Source: Annulohypoxylon bovei var. microspora
Lineage: Eukaryota; Ascomycota; Sordariomycetes; Xylariales; Hypoxylaceae
NCBI GenBank assembly: GCA_022836615.1
Contig: MU405232.1
Coordinates: 290,461 to 354,460 of the forward strand
Reading direction: 5' to 3'
Length of the DNA: 64,000 nucleotides
Positions 21,234 to 35,200 of this stretch are shown here, in pieces. The notes beneath the pieces are model-generated. The model worked only from the letters and a program-made list of their open reading frames with translations, was not told the DNA's origin and ran no database searches. Positions within the stretch are counted from its first letter, which is position 1. Each line of letters opens with the position of its first letter. A program made the translations under genes and the position numbers.

Positions 21234-23136
21234 TAGGTGGTTTGATAGGCTTTGGGGTATATATGTATGTAGCAGGATCTAGGTTCGTATATAGGCAGGT
21301 AGGGATATAATGATGTACGATTTTGGCCGAGAGGTTTTAGTGTTCATTTTTTACATTTTGTGATGGCGGTTCATGTTCGAATGTTGTAATAGGAGGCTTG
21401 ATGCTGTCTTTGATGTGGTGCGGCAGATTGAACAGTGGTGAACGAGATTCTCTGCTATAACTTTCCTGTTCTAGTGCTTAGGGAGACTAACAGAGACGAC
21501 TGCCTATGCTGAGGCTTGAAGACGAGGGTTTAATTCATGCATAAGGTAGCTATAGGGGTTCCCCCTAATTATCGCATGGCCACACCCCTGATGAAGTGAT
21601 ATATCTTCAGTTCTCAGATGACTTCAAATACCTACCCAAGTATTATAGAGCCGAAACCAACCAGAACTCAAGTTAAGCATGGCACTTCAACTATAGGCAG
21701 TAAATTACCTGGTCCTACAGTTCGCAATACTCGTCCAAGGCTATCTGGCATCTAGGACCCGGGACTTGGTATCCCTAGATTTCTCTGTCTGTTATTAATA
21801 TCACGGCTCAATCCCCTAAGGCATAACTCTATATGGCGAGAGTATGATGCCATAGTTGGTGTACTGAGCAGTATCCAGCCTATACAGCGATGGGATTAAT
21901 CCATTTTAATCTCCTGTGTAGAGGTGGACTCACAGCACTTGTTAGTCTATAGGCAAACCCCTGGAACAATGGCAGACCCCTATTTGCGTGGCTGCTGATT
22001 CACGCTAGCGTGTCGATATATCGAAAGGATTCGGATTCTCTTGTTATAACGGAATATCTTTTTATCGGCGTCGACGAGCTAACATCAATATAGGAGGTCG
22101 CTTGTGGGAAATTCTAGCGGAACTTGCTTTGTACGAGACGTGGTTCGAGGACAGCCAAATTAGGCCATGCCATCGGCTTTGCAGTTCATCGGGGGTCGGG
22201 TTTGTCGACTGTCGTTCGGAGCTTCCTTTTCTGTTACTCGTGACTTATCGAAGTGCCTTGCGTTGGACATGGGTTATTAAATGCGCGAGTGAGTGAAAGG
22301 ATCATGATGTTTGCTGTCGACTCACCGAGCTGCACATGGAGCTCCAGGACCTGGGTCCGGGTACGTAAGGGATCTTTTGTCTGCAGCTGTGGTACAACGA
22401 CACGCGGTAGAGGGCATATGTGGCATAGTGGAAATACGTTGGTAGGTATTAGGGCCAAGACTGGAAGGAAGGTTGTTAGTTACGACTTCATACCGGTTTC
22501 GCGGTTTAGTATAAGGGCAAGGGAACGGGGAGAACGTGCCCCGGATGCAGAGAAAGGTTCTAGAACGATTCGCGAAAACTATTAGATCCATATGTACATG
22601 GAGTGTGTATACGGGATGGAAGGGGGTGGGGGGAGGGTTGTAGAGATAGCCCAGGGGGTAGGCGGAGATAGACATATGTAGGTACGTACATACATTTAAT
22701 TCTGCATCTACTGCATTTAGTCACTGTATCTAGTGATCCTTCATAGACAATGCTATCCCACTTCTGCAATACCAGTTCCCATAGTTTGGTTTAGCAGGGG
22801 GTAAAGATGGAGGTATCGACTTCCTGACGCTCTTGACGTATCAGGTCTCGGTCAGAGTGCTTCGAAACCTTCGAGAACGAGCGGATGATGCCATGACACT
22901 AGGGGAAACTTATACTGAATCCTTCAGTTAAGAGATAGGATGTGTAGAGGGTGTCATCAGTGGTCTTCTCCCCTAGACCCTTAGGAGTAGGTGAAGTAAA
23001 GCGCCAAGGGTATATATCCCTCCCGGTGTCTTCCCATTAGCTTATTCCCTTCGGTTTATTAGTTATTAAGTAATAGGCTTCTATATATTAGCATGGAAGA
23101 CTAACTCCCACCCGGGACTTTTAGTAGGAACCACCA
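21234..23136. other. Intergenic region, nothing supported
   Basis: Downstream of the P450 gene. Only short overlapping frames occur and none resembles a known product. No RNA gene or repeat was recognised. Confidence 0.4.
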
Positions 23137-23608
23137 ATGGCAACCCCCATTCCTCGTCCAGCCGCACCCCTAGTCTCCCCGGGTTATACTTCGATTTCAC
23201 CCGGCAACCGCAGTAACAGCAAGGCTATTTCTCCTGCCAATGAACGTAGGAAAAATTCGCTATTGGGGTTCAGGGGGGACCCCTCGGAGCGGAGCCCGCC
23301 TATGGACTGACAGGGGCCGTTGGCGTGATGGGGCTAGCGAATACGAGATTCTGGTCACCACCAAAGATCGTCGGAGGCTGGGGTTGGATGGGCAAGTAAT
23401 AAGCGTCAAGTAAGTGAGTGGTAGTACAGATGCTCGGAGGCTTTTGGCTCTTTGTCGTGCAGGACGGGCGGTGAAATGGGAAATAGAAAAGTTCGAGGTG
23501 AATATATTCGATTTTATAGAGCTCAGCTCTCGCGTGACCTCCCCCTTATCAACCATAGTAGCTATCACAGTGAATTGGATGCCTAAGGGATTTCGTAGGT
23601 CATGGAAA
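23137..23608 (+). pseudogene. Decayed gene-like fragment, unknown family
   Basis: An ATG at 23137 opens a 57-codon frame rich in Pro, Ser and Ala (starts MATPIPRPAAP). A one-base frame change near 23307 would continue it as DRGRWRDGASEYEILVTTKD up to a perfect donor GTAAGT at about 23409. A plausible acceptor GTGCAG near 23463 continues in phase (KTGGEMGNRKVRGEY) to a stop near 23608. I do not recognise the family. The opposite strand also has a frame of 129 codons over 23260-23649, so strand and even coding origin are uncertain. Best read as a broken remnant, not a working gene. Confidence 0.28.
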
Positions 23609-23649
23609 AGTCCGTCCAAGTCATCCACATTTGCATTTCCCATCTGCAA

Positions 23650-26600
23650 GCTAAGTGCGTTGTCACATTGGCGATGTCTTCAAGGTGACCAGGGACAATC
23701 ATGCGGTACTAGATAGACTTGTATATAGTTGTAATAATCCAGCCGGTGAGTACATCACCTAATACACCCTCGCACAACATGGAGAGAGACGTCGTTCCAT
23801 GTTATCAGATTGATTTGATGCTATAGATAATTCTTTGGCCTCGTATGCTATCCTCTCCTACCTATTCCGGTATTCCGGTGTCATATGAAGACTCATAAGA
23901 CGGCTATATCCACATATCTAGTAAGGGTGTTATCGAAGATAGTAGATCAGCTACGCTAGGTACTTGCTAGCCTGGGGTATTTGGGTCTTATGTAGAACCC
24001 AAGATCGAATTGATCTAGGTTAAAGGGGTAGTAGAGAAAAGTGAGCAGCAACGATGTCATAGATAAAGAAACCCCTTGCTAAGCATAGACTAGACTGTAC
24101 TAAGGTGAAGATCAGAGCTTCGACACTAACCGTCGAACGATGGTGACCTTGTAGATCGTTATGAGCAGTTATTTCGATGTGATATGATACAAGAGATGTG
24201 ATAAAAGACCTCATAGAAGCAGAGAAGGCACTACATAGTACTACTGCAAGGGTAGACTGCGTAGCCTATTCGAGTGGGCTAGTGAGAACCTCCGTAGTCG
24301 ATGATTGCTCACAGTGTCCAAAGACAGAGGCCTAGGAGGGTATACCTCTGACAACTTTGGGTACTCTTGCAGCGTTCTGGAACCGATTATCCATGCGGCT
24401 CGGAGAAAAAGTGCCGGAGGATGGTGAAGTCTTGACGGTCCTCGTAAGTACTGTACATGCTCTGCCTCAGCCCACGTTAAGCCCTATCCCCTTAGCCCCA
24501 GGGGGCTAGATATGTCACGGAGCACTCAGGTGAAGCCTACCCAATGAGAAACGTAACCAAGATTCGGCGTAAAGACGGTACCTCCTGCAGTGTTCTTTAG
24601 ACCTAGGATCATGCATCTGCTTTCATAATGCCTAAGCAAGTACCTATACATCTCCCACAGTGTCCGCGGGCGGTCTGTCTTGCCATCTCAACAGATGAGT
24701 ATAGTGGGAGCGGCAACGCTAGAAATCTGAAGAAGCCTACCTGCGACAGTGATATCATCAGCGGCAGCGATCCCGCAACGTGACAGCACCCGGTTTGAGG
24801 CCTTCCGCCACGGCAACGAACCGTAGATGTTCTCCGGAGGGCCAGACCCCGAGACGGCCGTTAACATGATTCCTGACAAACATCGCCCCCTTCTGCCGTC
24901 CTTGTGACCTCGGTCACCACATGACGGCGGCACAACATACGATGTCACAGACCTCGGGGCGGCGGGGTTGAGCCAGGACAGCCCAACGCCGTGCGACGGC
25001 GCCACCGCCAAAGCAGCATCCGATATCTGTAGCACGTTATGTTACCCGTGTAGCCAAGTATGTATCTACCTAGGGGACCGAGTCAACTTAAGTTCAAGTG
25101 TAACGTCTCATCTGATATAGGGCTGCATATCCTGGGTCCTATACCCCCAAGACGACCTTCTATCTCCCGAACCTCGTGATGTGAGACGGCGACGACGACC
25201 ATAGCACAGACGCATTATGATCTCAACCTAACCGCGGGAAGGGGCACGTCCACATCGACCGGCGGCAGTGCCAGAAGGCGGTAGGACGACAGGATCTAAG
25301 AATAGATAGCCTCGTAGCATAACCTCGTATACCGCGGCTAACCCCGGCCACGGCGCCCCATTGGTCGCTCGCGTCCAAGCAGCCCTACCGTGATACCGGC
25401 GTCCAGCCTAGTCAGGCACCGTCCGATTAGCTTTCGTCCAGCGGCCTGGGAACCCATAGTAAAATACAGTAGTCGGCAGCCGAAAGCTCGTGGCCAAGGC
25501 TATAGCGTACGGTTTGTTGACGTCCTCGTGACCCTAAAAAACGGCGGTCGCTTAGCGCATTTGGCTGGTCTGCCCCCTTAGGAATATTTTCGCGAGCTGA
25601 GGTTGGTCCCCCTTCGGCCCGCTAGCTTTTCTTCCAGTCTGTTCTTCTGCGGCGGAGGATATGTATACGGCTAGCACCTACATAGGTTGGTAGATAATCG
25701 GCCGTTTGGAATACTATGTACGTGCATATTTATCGCAGAGTAAGCAAGGAAAGATCCGAGGCTGGCCATCCAAAATCTAAGACGGGTCGTCCCGATTCAA
25801 ATGACGAGGTTACATTTCTAGGGTCCTATTAACTGATTGTGTAGCGAGTCAAGGGGAAAGGTCAGACCCCTCGAAGCCACACCTAGCCGAGGGCACAGCT
25901 CGGCTAGTGGAATATGTGCTAAGTAATATTTTTGTTAGTAGTAGCATCGAAGTAGAGATGAGGGACCAGATCACTGGAAATATACAGCAAATAGCGGAAG
26001 TAAGTTATAGGAGAACAGCAATTCGTTGTATTATAATTAATATTAGCTATCCGCGAGTTGGCGAGACCAGCTACGTCGCCGTCTGCAAGCATCTGAACCT
26101 AGTAAAACGGCCAGTTTACTGCTGCAAGTATTAACCCTCATGCCCTCCAAACAATGGAGCAACAAGCGATAACTATATGCCCCTGCTTAGAGCCTTGATT
26201 CCGTGAGTCTCCTTCTCTGAAACAGCTTTTGCGCTTCGATCCAAATCAAATAAGTGACTCCAATAACTCCTAGCATTTCCTAAGCAACGGCCTAAAGGCG
26301 ACTCTGTTGCTACCAATCCCGCCCCCAGATCCTCAGCATACACAACTGTCCTCATTAGGATCTTTTCTATTCCAAAAAAACAAAACCAGATACAAAAAAT
26401 CAAGTAAATCAAATAACGCCGCCCAATGCATGTGACAGACCGCCCGCAAGGTCGTCAAATTTTTGTTCCCGGATCAAGAGTTGTAAACAGTCGCTATGCA
26501 ATTTGGTAGAGGGTAATAGGGGTATCCTAAGTCAAAAACAATGCAATTCCGGAAGGAGCGACTGAGATTCTATTCCAAATGTAGATATCGTCGTAAATCG

Positions 26601-27249
26601 TAAAGGAGCGTGAAATGGTCGGTCTATATAATGCGATATCCTGAGAAAAGGAGTGTCTATTTGGGTATCTTCGATAAATGTCGTAAGGAGCGTCGTAAGC
26701 TTGTTCATTATGCAATACGTATTATGCGTTTCGTGCAACAAAAAGGATTGTGAGTATATCATTGTGTCGATATTGGACGTGTGGGTTTCTTTGAATCCTG
26801 TCAAAGGAGTGTGGTGTACAATTGCGTCTGTGATTAAGTCGAAAAAGGGTATTAAACTTGTGTCGGGAAGAATCGGGCTTCAGGTGGTGCGGGTATGAGT
26901 CATTATTCCTCATGCTCTCTTTTGACTGGAAAGTGAGCCGAAGAAACGGAAGAGTGTTGCCGGTGGTGGTGCGGGAACATCTGAGACGTCATGAAGGTGG
27001 GTGACGGTGCCGATAAAGAAAGGGGAGTAGTCGATTCCATGGGAAGGCCGTGCCATTGCTCGGGGTTGAGGAACGGCGAAGGCGCATTGCGAAAGACCGG
27101 AGATGGTAGAGCGGCGGAATCCGGCCGTTGGATGGAAAGCTCAAGCGGTAGGTAATTGGAGGACGAAGATGCTGGGTTCTGGGCATTGGTGTTCCTGAGC
27201 GGCAAGGTCAATTACTTTTATCCTCTTCCACTGTGGGATGTCTGACATC
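23650..27249. other. Gene-poor interval, nothing supported
   Basis: About 3.6 kb of mixed composition, with a more G+C-rich part at 24700-25600. Frames are short and unrecognised. The stretch 26903-27211 on the minus strand looks protein-like and may be a spliced C-terminal extension of the transcription factor whose stop codon is at 27250. Confidence 0.4.
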
Positions 27250-29270
27250 TTAGATCCACACGGTCTGGATTGGAGAGACGAACCCGACACCAAAGTTGCT
27301 GGGCCCAGAGCCAAGAGGCGGATAAGCCGTCATGCCAGAGTCCCATGAGCCAAATTCCTCGTGATCGCTATACGTGATAGAGCCTTCGCCAAATGTAGAA
27401 GACACCGGGCTGTAACCTCCGTACGATGGCGACGGGATGTTGAGATACTGCTGGCTCGAGTATGGCGAAGAAATGGCCAAGGGACTAACCCCAGACTCCT
27501 GCTCAGGTATCACGGAGAGATCTTCGGTGCTCCAGCTGAACGCTGGGTTTTCCTCATACGGCAGATACGAACTCGTCGGAGGTGGAGTGCCTTGCGTCAT
27601 ACCCTGGCCCATATAGAAATTGGGCCGGTCGAACTGAGGGAAGGATGGCGTGCGAACGGGTTGGATCCAACCCATTCTGGATCGGAACTCATTGACGGTG
27701 TCGATGGGGAACTCCATGAGCGAAAGCGGTGTTTGCGAGTCTCCGTCGAGGCTTCCAGAAACATTGATCGAGAGCAGGCGTCGGGCAATCTCCTCCACCG
27801 GTCCAATCGCAAGGCTACCGAAGTAGGCAGCTCCAATCTCAGGGAAGAGTCGTTCCATCATGATCGCAGCCGTGTAATAATGAGCAACAACAACCAGGGC
27901 ACTTGGAGAAGTACCATTTTGCTTGAAGCACATCACAGGAAGCCAGAAAAGCCAGGTGCGGAGGGGTCGGAGTCGATCGAACTGATCCTCGATCGACTGG
28001 ATTGGGCTGACCTTGCGAGCACCCTTGAGGAAGCATACTAGCTGCGTAGCCAGTTGAGGGTCTTCCTTGTTCTGCTTGAGATGGGCTTCGACCTTGGTGA
28101 TCTGGTTAATGGTGCGCTGGAACGCATCAAGATCCTCCTTGCGCGGTTGATGAGGCTTGTGATCCGGCGTAGGGGACGGAGGAGCAGTAGGGAACGTGCT
28201 GCTTTCGGCAATGAACTCTCCAAATTGGGATTCGTGCTTCCAGGGTTCCATAGCATCGATCACCTATTGCGAACTAGCATTAGCAAAGCTCATTTGTGAA
28301 AAGCATAACCCTGTACTTACGGATGAGGTTCCTTGCATCAATTGGGTCCAGCTTCGCCTATTATTTCATTTGGTAAGCCATGGTCTCACGGGTGCATGCA
28401 TTTATTGCTTACCAATCTGTCGCCTGCCACGAGAGCACAAGCGAGGCAGCCAGAACAGCATCCGAATTTTCACGCGAGAACGATCCTATGGCTTCCTGCA
28501 ATCCCTTGAGCGCAATGCCGCGATGCTCGTAAGCCATGCTGCCCACGTGCGGGCAGTTGGTCAGGAAGGCGATGTGCTCAGCTGAGAATGCGAGCAGAGC
28601 ATGCATGACGTAGCCATGGGTAGCACCAATTTTGAGAATTCTACATGCGAATTAGCGCCGACATCAATGACGAGTCAAGAGGGTTGAGACATACGTCGGA
28701 ATTTGGCGGGTCCAGAGGGTGAACCCATTGGCGTCCATGGCACTCATTTCATTGCAGATGGCGGCAACATGGAAAATTAACCGAAGGTCCTCGACCGAGA
28801 AGTACTGAGGGGCCGGCGCGGGATAAATGTTGAGACTCGGGAACGGGAAAACTCCAGTTCGTTGCCACTGCTCGACGGCAGCTTCGATCTCAGGGGTCCA
28901 CATCAGATCGGGCTTGTCGGGAGTTGCGGCCCTCTCATCAGGGACCGGCACATCGTTGTACGGGCAGCGGACCTTATGTTTGGTGCAATTACGGCTGCTG
29001 GGGAGTCAGCAAGCTACAAATTTGACTAATAGTGGGTGCTACAGACCATTGGGGGAAGTTCTCGTCACATCGAATGTGTCGACGTTTGCTACAAACTAAT
29101 CAGTTCCCGTTCTGATATAAGTGCCGTTTGGCCAAGCATACCAGTTTTCACAGCCCTTGCGGGACTTGGTGTGACTGAACACAAGAATCAGCAAACCGAG
29201 CCTTTAAAATATCTAGTTTGCTATGGGAAACAAACCTGCGTCGCGGAGGACCACCACCTGGGCCAGCCAT
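27250..29270 (-). CDS. Zn(II)2Cys6 transcription factor, Upc2-like ('sterol uptake control protein 2' family)
   Basis: Seven minus-strand exons (29236-29270, 29142-29174, 29047-29088, 28695-28994, 28413-28640, 28321-28357, 27250-28263) join in phase to 562 residues. The protein begins MAGPGGGPPRRSHTKSRKGC. The zinc cluster, split over four exons, reads CENCKRRHIRCDENFPQC then RNCTKHKVRC, a canonical CX2CX6CX6CX2CX6C set. Acceptor choice at 28995 (second AG of CAGCAG) is fixed by this spacing. The rest is the regulatory domain (for example HALLAFSAEHIAFLTNCP) with a Pro/Ser/Tyr-rich C terminus. It should bind DNA in the nucleus. Family members are widely labelled sterol-uptake control proteins; a real sterol role is unproven. 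A weak donor in the last codons (GT|GTGGAT near 27254) and acceptor CTCAG near 27196 could replace the end with about 97 more residues ending PVKREHEE. It is the only intact gene in 25 kb. Confidence 0.9.
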
Positions 29271-32200
29271 TGGAAAAGCTGTAAAATTATAAAGTTGAAA
29301 CTAAAGAACTGAAGTGGGCAGGTTAGTATACTGGCGCCGACACATCCGTCCACACCTGACAGGCCACTATCGCCGGTGTGGGACAAGCCAGTTGGAAAGG
29401 CTACTCACGTGAAGCAAGGCACGATATATATTCGTGCCAGATGAAGCGAGCGAATGGGTTTGCGAGTGGGTCTAGTTACCAGGCGTTCCTAGACAACAGC
29501 TTGGAGGTAGATAGCGGGGTGCCTCCTTTGTTTGAGACGGGTTTGATTAAAGAATAATGGTGACAGCTGCGTCTATATCACAACATATAGACAGACAAGT
29601 TTGTTGCGATGTGTCTCGAAGAATCCAAGACGTCGAGTTCGGCGGCGGGGTTTTACACAGGGTACCGTTGAACGAGATAGATTTTAGACGTCGATGATAT
29701 CGATGACGATGGGGCCTGATATTTGAGGTTTTTGCTGGTCGTTTCCTTCCAGGTGTTTTAAGCGATTGAATAACTTCTCTCGAGACTCGGAGTACTAATC
29801 AACGGGCGTGGACAGACTCTCTTAAGACAACGTGCGATAGTCCAATGGTTGATTATAGCAGCGTGGGTTTATTGGCTTGAGTTTCTGGTGACACTGCTAG
29901 ACAATGCTGGACAAGTCGGGTTCACGGTTTTGACGGTAGGGATCCTCTTCGAGTCCAAATCTCCAAACACAAAAAAAGGAAAAAGCGAATGACAGGAGCC
30001 AACGAGGACTTCCTAAAGGGAGGTGAGGTTAAAGCGAGTGTGTGGTTGAGGTTAGAGCAAAGCTCAGGGCTGAAATTGTTGTATGATGAGAGACTAATAG
30101 AGATGGAGAAAATCAATGGGGGACCGGAGGGTTGTTAAATAACTACCCGAGATGGATGGTGAAGTTGGGCGTAGTAGGCGTGGTAGGTACGGTAGGCGTG
30201 GGCTTTTTTTGGTCGGTCTTTGTACACCGTGCCAGCTTAACTCTAAACGACTGTTCCACTTTCCGCAAGGGGAAATAATACAGTAGAAAGTGTACCTGAG
30301 GTACATCGCATACATCCCATCGCCGACTTCCTGACTTTCCTAACCCTCTAGGGCTCCTAACGTTACTAATAGACTCTTGTTGTGGTGGGGGTCGATGAGA
30401 GGTTGGCTCTGGCTGGCTCTGGTCGGTCGCTAATGCCAAATGGAACCCTTTTCCGCTAAAGTACCTGTACAGTATAAAGCACCGTCACTTTCCAACGCTA
30501 AGAGAGCTTAGTGTCTTTCCAAGAGCTGTGGGGGAAGGCGAAGGAAAGAAGGAAAGGGAAAGTACAGTACAACATCTGAATATCCCATGTAGGGATGTAC
30601 AGTAGCATGTACCCTTGACGCTTGACGCTTGACTTCTTAAAGCGCATCAATGTTAGGTTCATAATATATGTATAGCCTACTAGAACAATAAATGCATTAA
30701 ACAACGACCACCAATCCGAGTACAGAAATCCATTATCGAACGATGCAACTTCGCTGTTAGCACCAAGCAGCCCGGCGTCTTGGGTACTCGGTGGTTGGGT
30801 CTTGTCTTTACCTGTTGTGTAAACTGACTGTGCTCGATGGATGCTGGATGCGCAGTATTATGGCACGCTGTATCGAAAAGGGTGGTGGTGCTGAGCCTTA
30901 GTTGCTCGCCAGCACCAGCAGCACCACCACCACCAGCAAACCCCGGGCGCCTAGGTACATACCTGTAGCTAGGTTAAGGTGTTGACGCTTGTTGACGCTA
31001 AGTACCTACCTACCAAGGTAGGTATTCTAGCTAGATATTACAGTATCGATTCATCTATTCATACGGTACGATATTATGTATGATACCTACCTACTTGTTA
31101 AAGACCAGCCAGCAACTGGCACGGGCGTGTGTGATGCGAACAATCGTTCAAAGAGGAGTGGGTGGAGGTGCAAGCAACTGGGTGTGAAGGACCCAGACAG
31201 CCAGAAGTGCCCAGGTGGTATCGACGTATCGTCCTCTAGGTTGCCTTTCACCGTTCCATGATCTCAGTCAGATCCCTGCCAATGAAGCATCTACAGTCTA
31301 TTCCTTTCTGGGATTAGAGACGACGGAGAGGCGAAGCCAACTGCTCGGCCCCATCGGACTGGATCCTCCAGCTTAATGGACCAGTGGACAAAGTCAGCAG
31401 TTGCATCAACCCTTTTTCCTTCGCGCCATCCAGCACCTAGGGTATTTCCCTGCGTGCATTACCTGGACTAGGCTTTGGGCTGCTATCGTCCCATCATCCC
31501 ATCCACAACCGCAACAGGACTAGGAATAGGGCGGCGAGCGACGGCGAATGGCCCTACACGTGTAGTCCTTCGAACGGCGACATTTTTTATATTATAAGAT
31601 GTTTCTGTCACACTATCGGGGGCTTCCTCGTCCAGTTCTGTGCTGGACGTACATACAACATTAACTGGATAAGTCTGAGGCCAATAACTGGCTGTCTGTT
31701 GGACATGTCAGCGTGGTGGGGCTGTGAAGTCGCTCCGACTCCACCTGGATCACATAGCGGCCATGGTCGACGCGATATTGTTATGCGAAGATACATATCC
31801 AGTCACCTTGAATACTGACCTCAGAACGTGGCCGGCAATATGAAAAGTAGTACCAGGTGGTCAATGCGGAATATCCCATATCGTCGCTCATATTCAATGT
31901 TCACAGTTAATCACAAGATAACCTTGACGGTATAGCTAACTTCTATCAGCATGGTCTTGGTGTGGTGGCATGCATCGATGCCGGACTATATTGAAGCCTA
32001 GTCTGTAGGAATCAATCCATACCAGTAGAAATAATGATCCATACAGTAAATATCTCTCACTGGGTTGTGTCGTGTGTCTATGCCACATGCATGCTTCAAA
32101 TCCTCTGGGGAGGAATCTGTCATTCGGCACACTCTCGTCGGTACACTCTTGTCGGTACAAGGGACCGCACATGATCTGGTAGGCTACTGATGTTTGAGAA

Positions 32201-35200
32201 GAATGGAAATTCAACAATACCCTGATATTAGAAATTTGTCGCACCATATTTACAGTTTAGGGGTGATTTAGAAGAAATATCTAAGCAGCTCTACCTGAGA
32301 CGAATATCTAAGGAGTAGCATACATGCCACCGTTGGTACATATTGAATCAGATAATTTGTTGGGACCTCCTCGACTAGCCGCCCGTGGGCAAAGCAAAGA
32401 TTCCTTTGTAACCAGCTAAATCAACTGGACTTTACCTATCGACGAAAAGGGACAAGAAATTCGGCAAGGAAAGTTTCTTGGAAACTGACTTCGTGGAGAG
32501 CCAGCGTTTCAGGTGAGAGAACGGACACAGACATCTGAGCCTCAGCTGCTGTTTGTAGGTAGGTGGTTGCGTTTCGCATAGTGGTTAAAAGACCTGTATC
32601 CCGAGGCCCCCGTCGCAAGATTACCGAGACTAGTAAGTAAGGTCCCGAGGCCGGGGGAGTCTCATCGTCTAGAAATCACAAAGAAAGAATTGGCCCCGAT
32701 TTTGTCGCGTAGCCCGTCGTCACGGCATAATTAAGAAAAAGGACAGCCGCCCTACTATACCCCGAGCCGTGCCGAGGGTAAATAAAGTAAGGAGTAAGTA
32801 AACTGCCTGATATCCCAAGCAAGCATGTCCATGACCAAGTAGCATTAAAACAACGTCATACCGAAGTTTTGCTTTCTTAAAGAGGTCGAAAGTTCCGACT
32901 CTAGCTCTGCAAGGCAACAATTTTTCTATGTGCGCAACGTTGAGTTACACCTGTCCTAAATGGTTAGGAGCCTGAACGCACGTACCAGGCGACCCAAGAT
33001 CGATCTCCTTTTTTTCAATCGGCTAACGACTAGTAAGTAATTCTTCAGCATCAAGCGAACACGACGTATTAAGAAGAAAAATAATAATAAAAGGGTAAGC
33101 TCTTTTTTTTCAGCCTGGCCCATAATTTACAAGCATACCTAGGTATACTATAGTAAATTCCTATTAAACTTTCGGTAAACGAATGTATTAATAAGATTAT
33201 TCAAAGCGATCGATCCATACTATCTACGGAATACATACCCGATCACTCTTAGTCCCGCTCCGGGCGGAGCACCCACAATTTTCGGGAACGGAACAGCAGC
33301 TACTTCTTTTGCCAAGCTGCTCTTGACATGTTTTTTTCGCAGCGATTTTAGTAAGACCTCGGCAGGCTAAAAAGGTAAGGAGGTCGCGCCCATGAGCATA
33401 CAATACAATGCAATACCTCCTATATTAATTTTATATATAAGCCTACCTACCTTGGTATGAAAAAATCTTCCGGTTTGTCAGCTAGCATCGGTATGTACGC
33501 TCTTAGTCCTCTCCACTCGCGGAGTGCATAATGTAGGTGCTGGGTATACTACCTGGTGTACAAGCATAATAAACCCTATTAAAATCAGCAGTCTTTCTTG
33601 CATGGCGCATTCTCTTATCGGATTCTATCGCATTCCTACAAAAAGGCACGTCCATTATCGTGGGTTTCTCATGATAGATGGGGAATTTGGCAGGGGGATT
33701 CTGCAATCCCCGATCCAAAGACCTCTGTTCATGCGGATATACTCAACGTGGTTGGCTGAAACAGCAGTTTCTCGTGTCCATTTTTGGAGCGCATCTGAAG
33801 TGGATTGCATGTTCAGTCAACCCAGATAGGCTCGTCGCGGAACGTGTGAACTGACCAGGACCCCTGGCCCGCCGCGCTTCTCTATCCCCTGTCTTCCCCC
33901 GGAGCCCTTTTCCCCTTAGCCCTGAGTCCCTGACGTCTTTTGTGTCCTTGACGTAACATGGTCTGCGATGTAGTAGCCTATTCCAAAGTGGAAAGAGATT
34001 CATCGAGTAAAGCGCGTCTCGGTCAGCGGTGAGGAATCGAACCATACTGCCACATTGGTCTGTGTATCCACATAATTCCGGAATCATTCTCATATTAATT
34101 GATTGGTGAACTACCCGCGTCCCCTCCTTAGCTTTCCCTTTGTTAGCATAGCCTCATAATTCTTCGCGGTTCTATCACAAGACCATTTCGCGCGTACAAG
34201 GACTCCCAATTTCAAAGACAGAGGTCTCGCCTTCGCGCCGTTGGCTTGGAAGATAAGCTAACGGGGTCCGGCACTGATGTTTTGTCAAGCTCGTTGCCGA
34301 GTCCCGGACACATGTGTATCAGGACCCATAATCGACGATCTTCAGACATCCCGGGGCTCAGATCATCGAGCTCTCTTTGACAGCTTACATAGCACCGCTG
34401 TACCTGCGTACCTATTATCATGAAGATCATAGATCGTAGAGAATGCAACCTTTAAACATCGTTACTTAGACAAACCCCGTCCAGCCTCTTTGTCCCATCC
34501 AGAGCGTATGACACTATCATAGGCCAAAACCTGCATGTGGTAAAGAAATGAACTCCTAATTGTGTCACGGCTCAGCCACAAGAGAGACGTGGTTGGCAGC
34601 TTGAGCCGAATGGGTAGTTAATAAGAATCGATATTAAGGGACTTCTCATCAACAATTAATATTCCGCAAGAGTCAACTAGTTGCAAGCAGAAAGACATGA
34701 TCTTCGAAACACCTTCAAGTTACAGATATTTTGTTTTCTCAATCAAATTGATTGATTACGAAAGCAGGAAATAAACATGGAGCTATAAACCTTAGATTAC
34801 ATAAATGTTAAACTACGGTACCTCGGTACCTAGGCAAAGTCAACTGTAGGTAGCTAGATGCGTAGCGTAGATGGATGTATTGTACATTCAACATTTGATA
34901 AATTATTATGTACATACTGTGTCAAATGTACTGTACAGTGCCGTCATAATCGGATCTGCGGTTTCCTGCCAGCCGGTTAAGCACGGACCTTGCCAAACTT
35001 AAGTTAGCTTCCAAGCTGTTTCTATTCTTAGTATGATTCTTTGAGAGATACCCCTGTCTCGGCCAAAGATTTCTGCGAAAGCCTTTCCAAGGTTACCCAA
35101 GCAGCCCAAGGTTGCGAGAGCATATGGACCATAATGCTGTAGTTATAGGCTAAGCTACAGCAGGCTAGGGCATTATCTAGTGGTCGAATGATCACTGGAG

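Noticed and set aside
24688..25035. 115-codon minus-strand frame in a G+C-richer part
   Set aside because: No family resemblance and no supporting neighbouring exons; open frames are expected by chance at this composition.
19605..29270. Secondary-metabolite cluster around the P450 and transcription factor
   Set aside because: No synthase, transporter or other tailoring enzyme lies between or beside them within the window, and they are 6 kb apart.
29922..30439. Pro/Thr-rich minus-strand frames upstream of the transcription factor
   Set aside because: Low-complexity content in a presumed promoter or leader; no domain and no plausible joining to the zinc-cluster exons.
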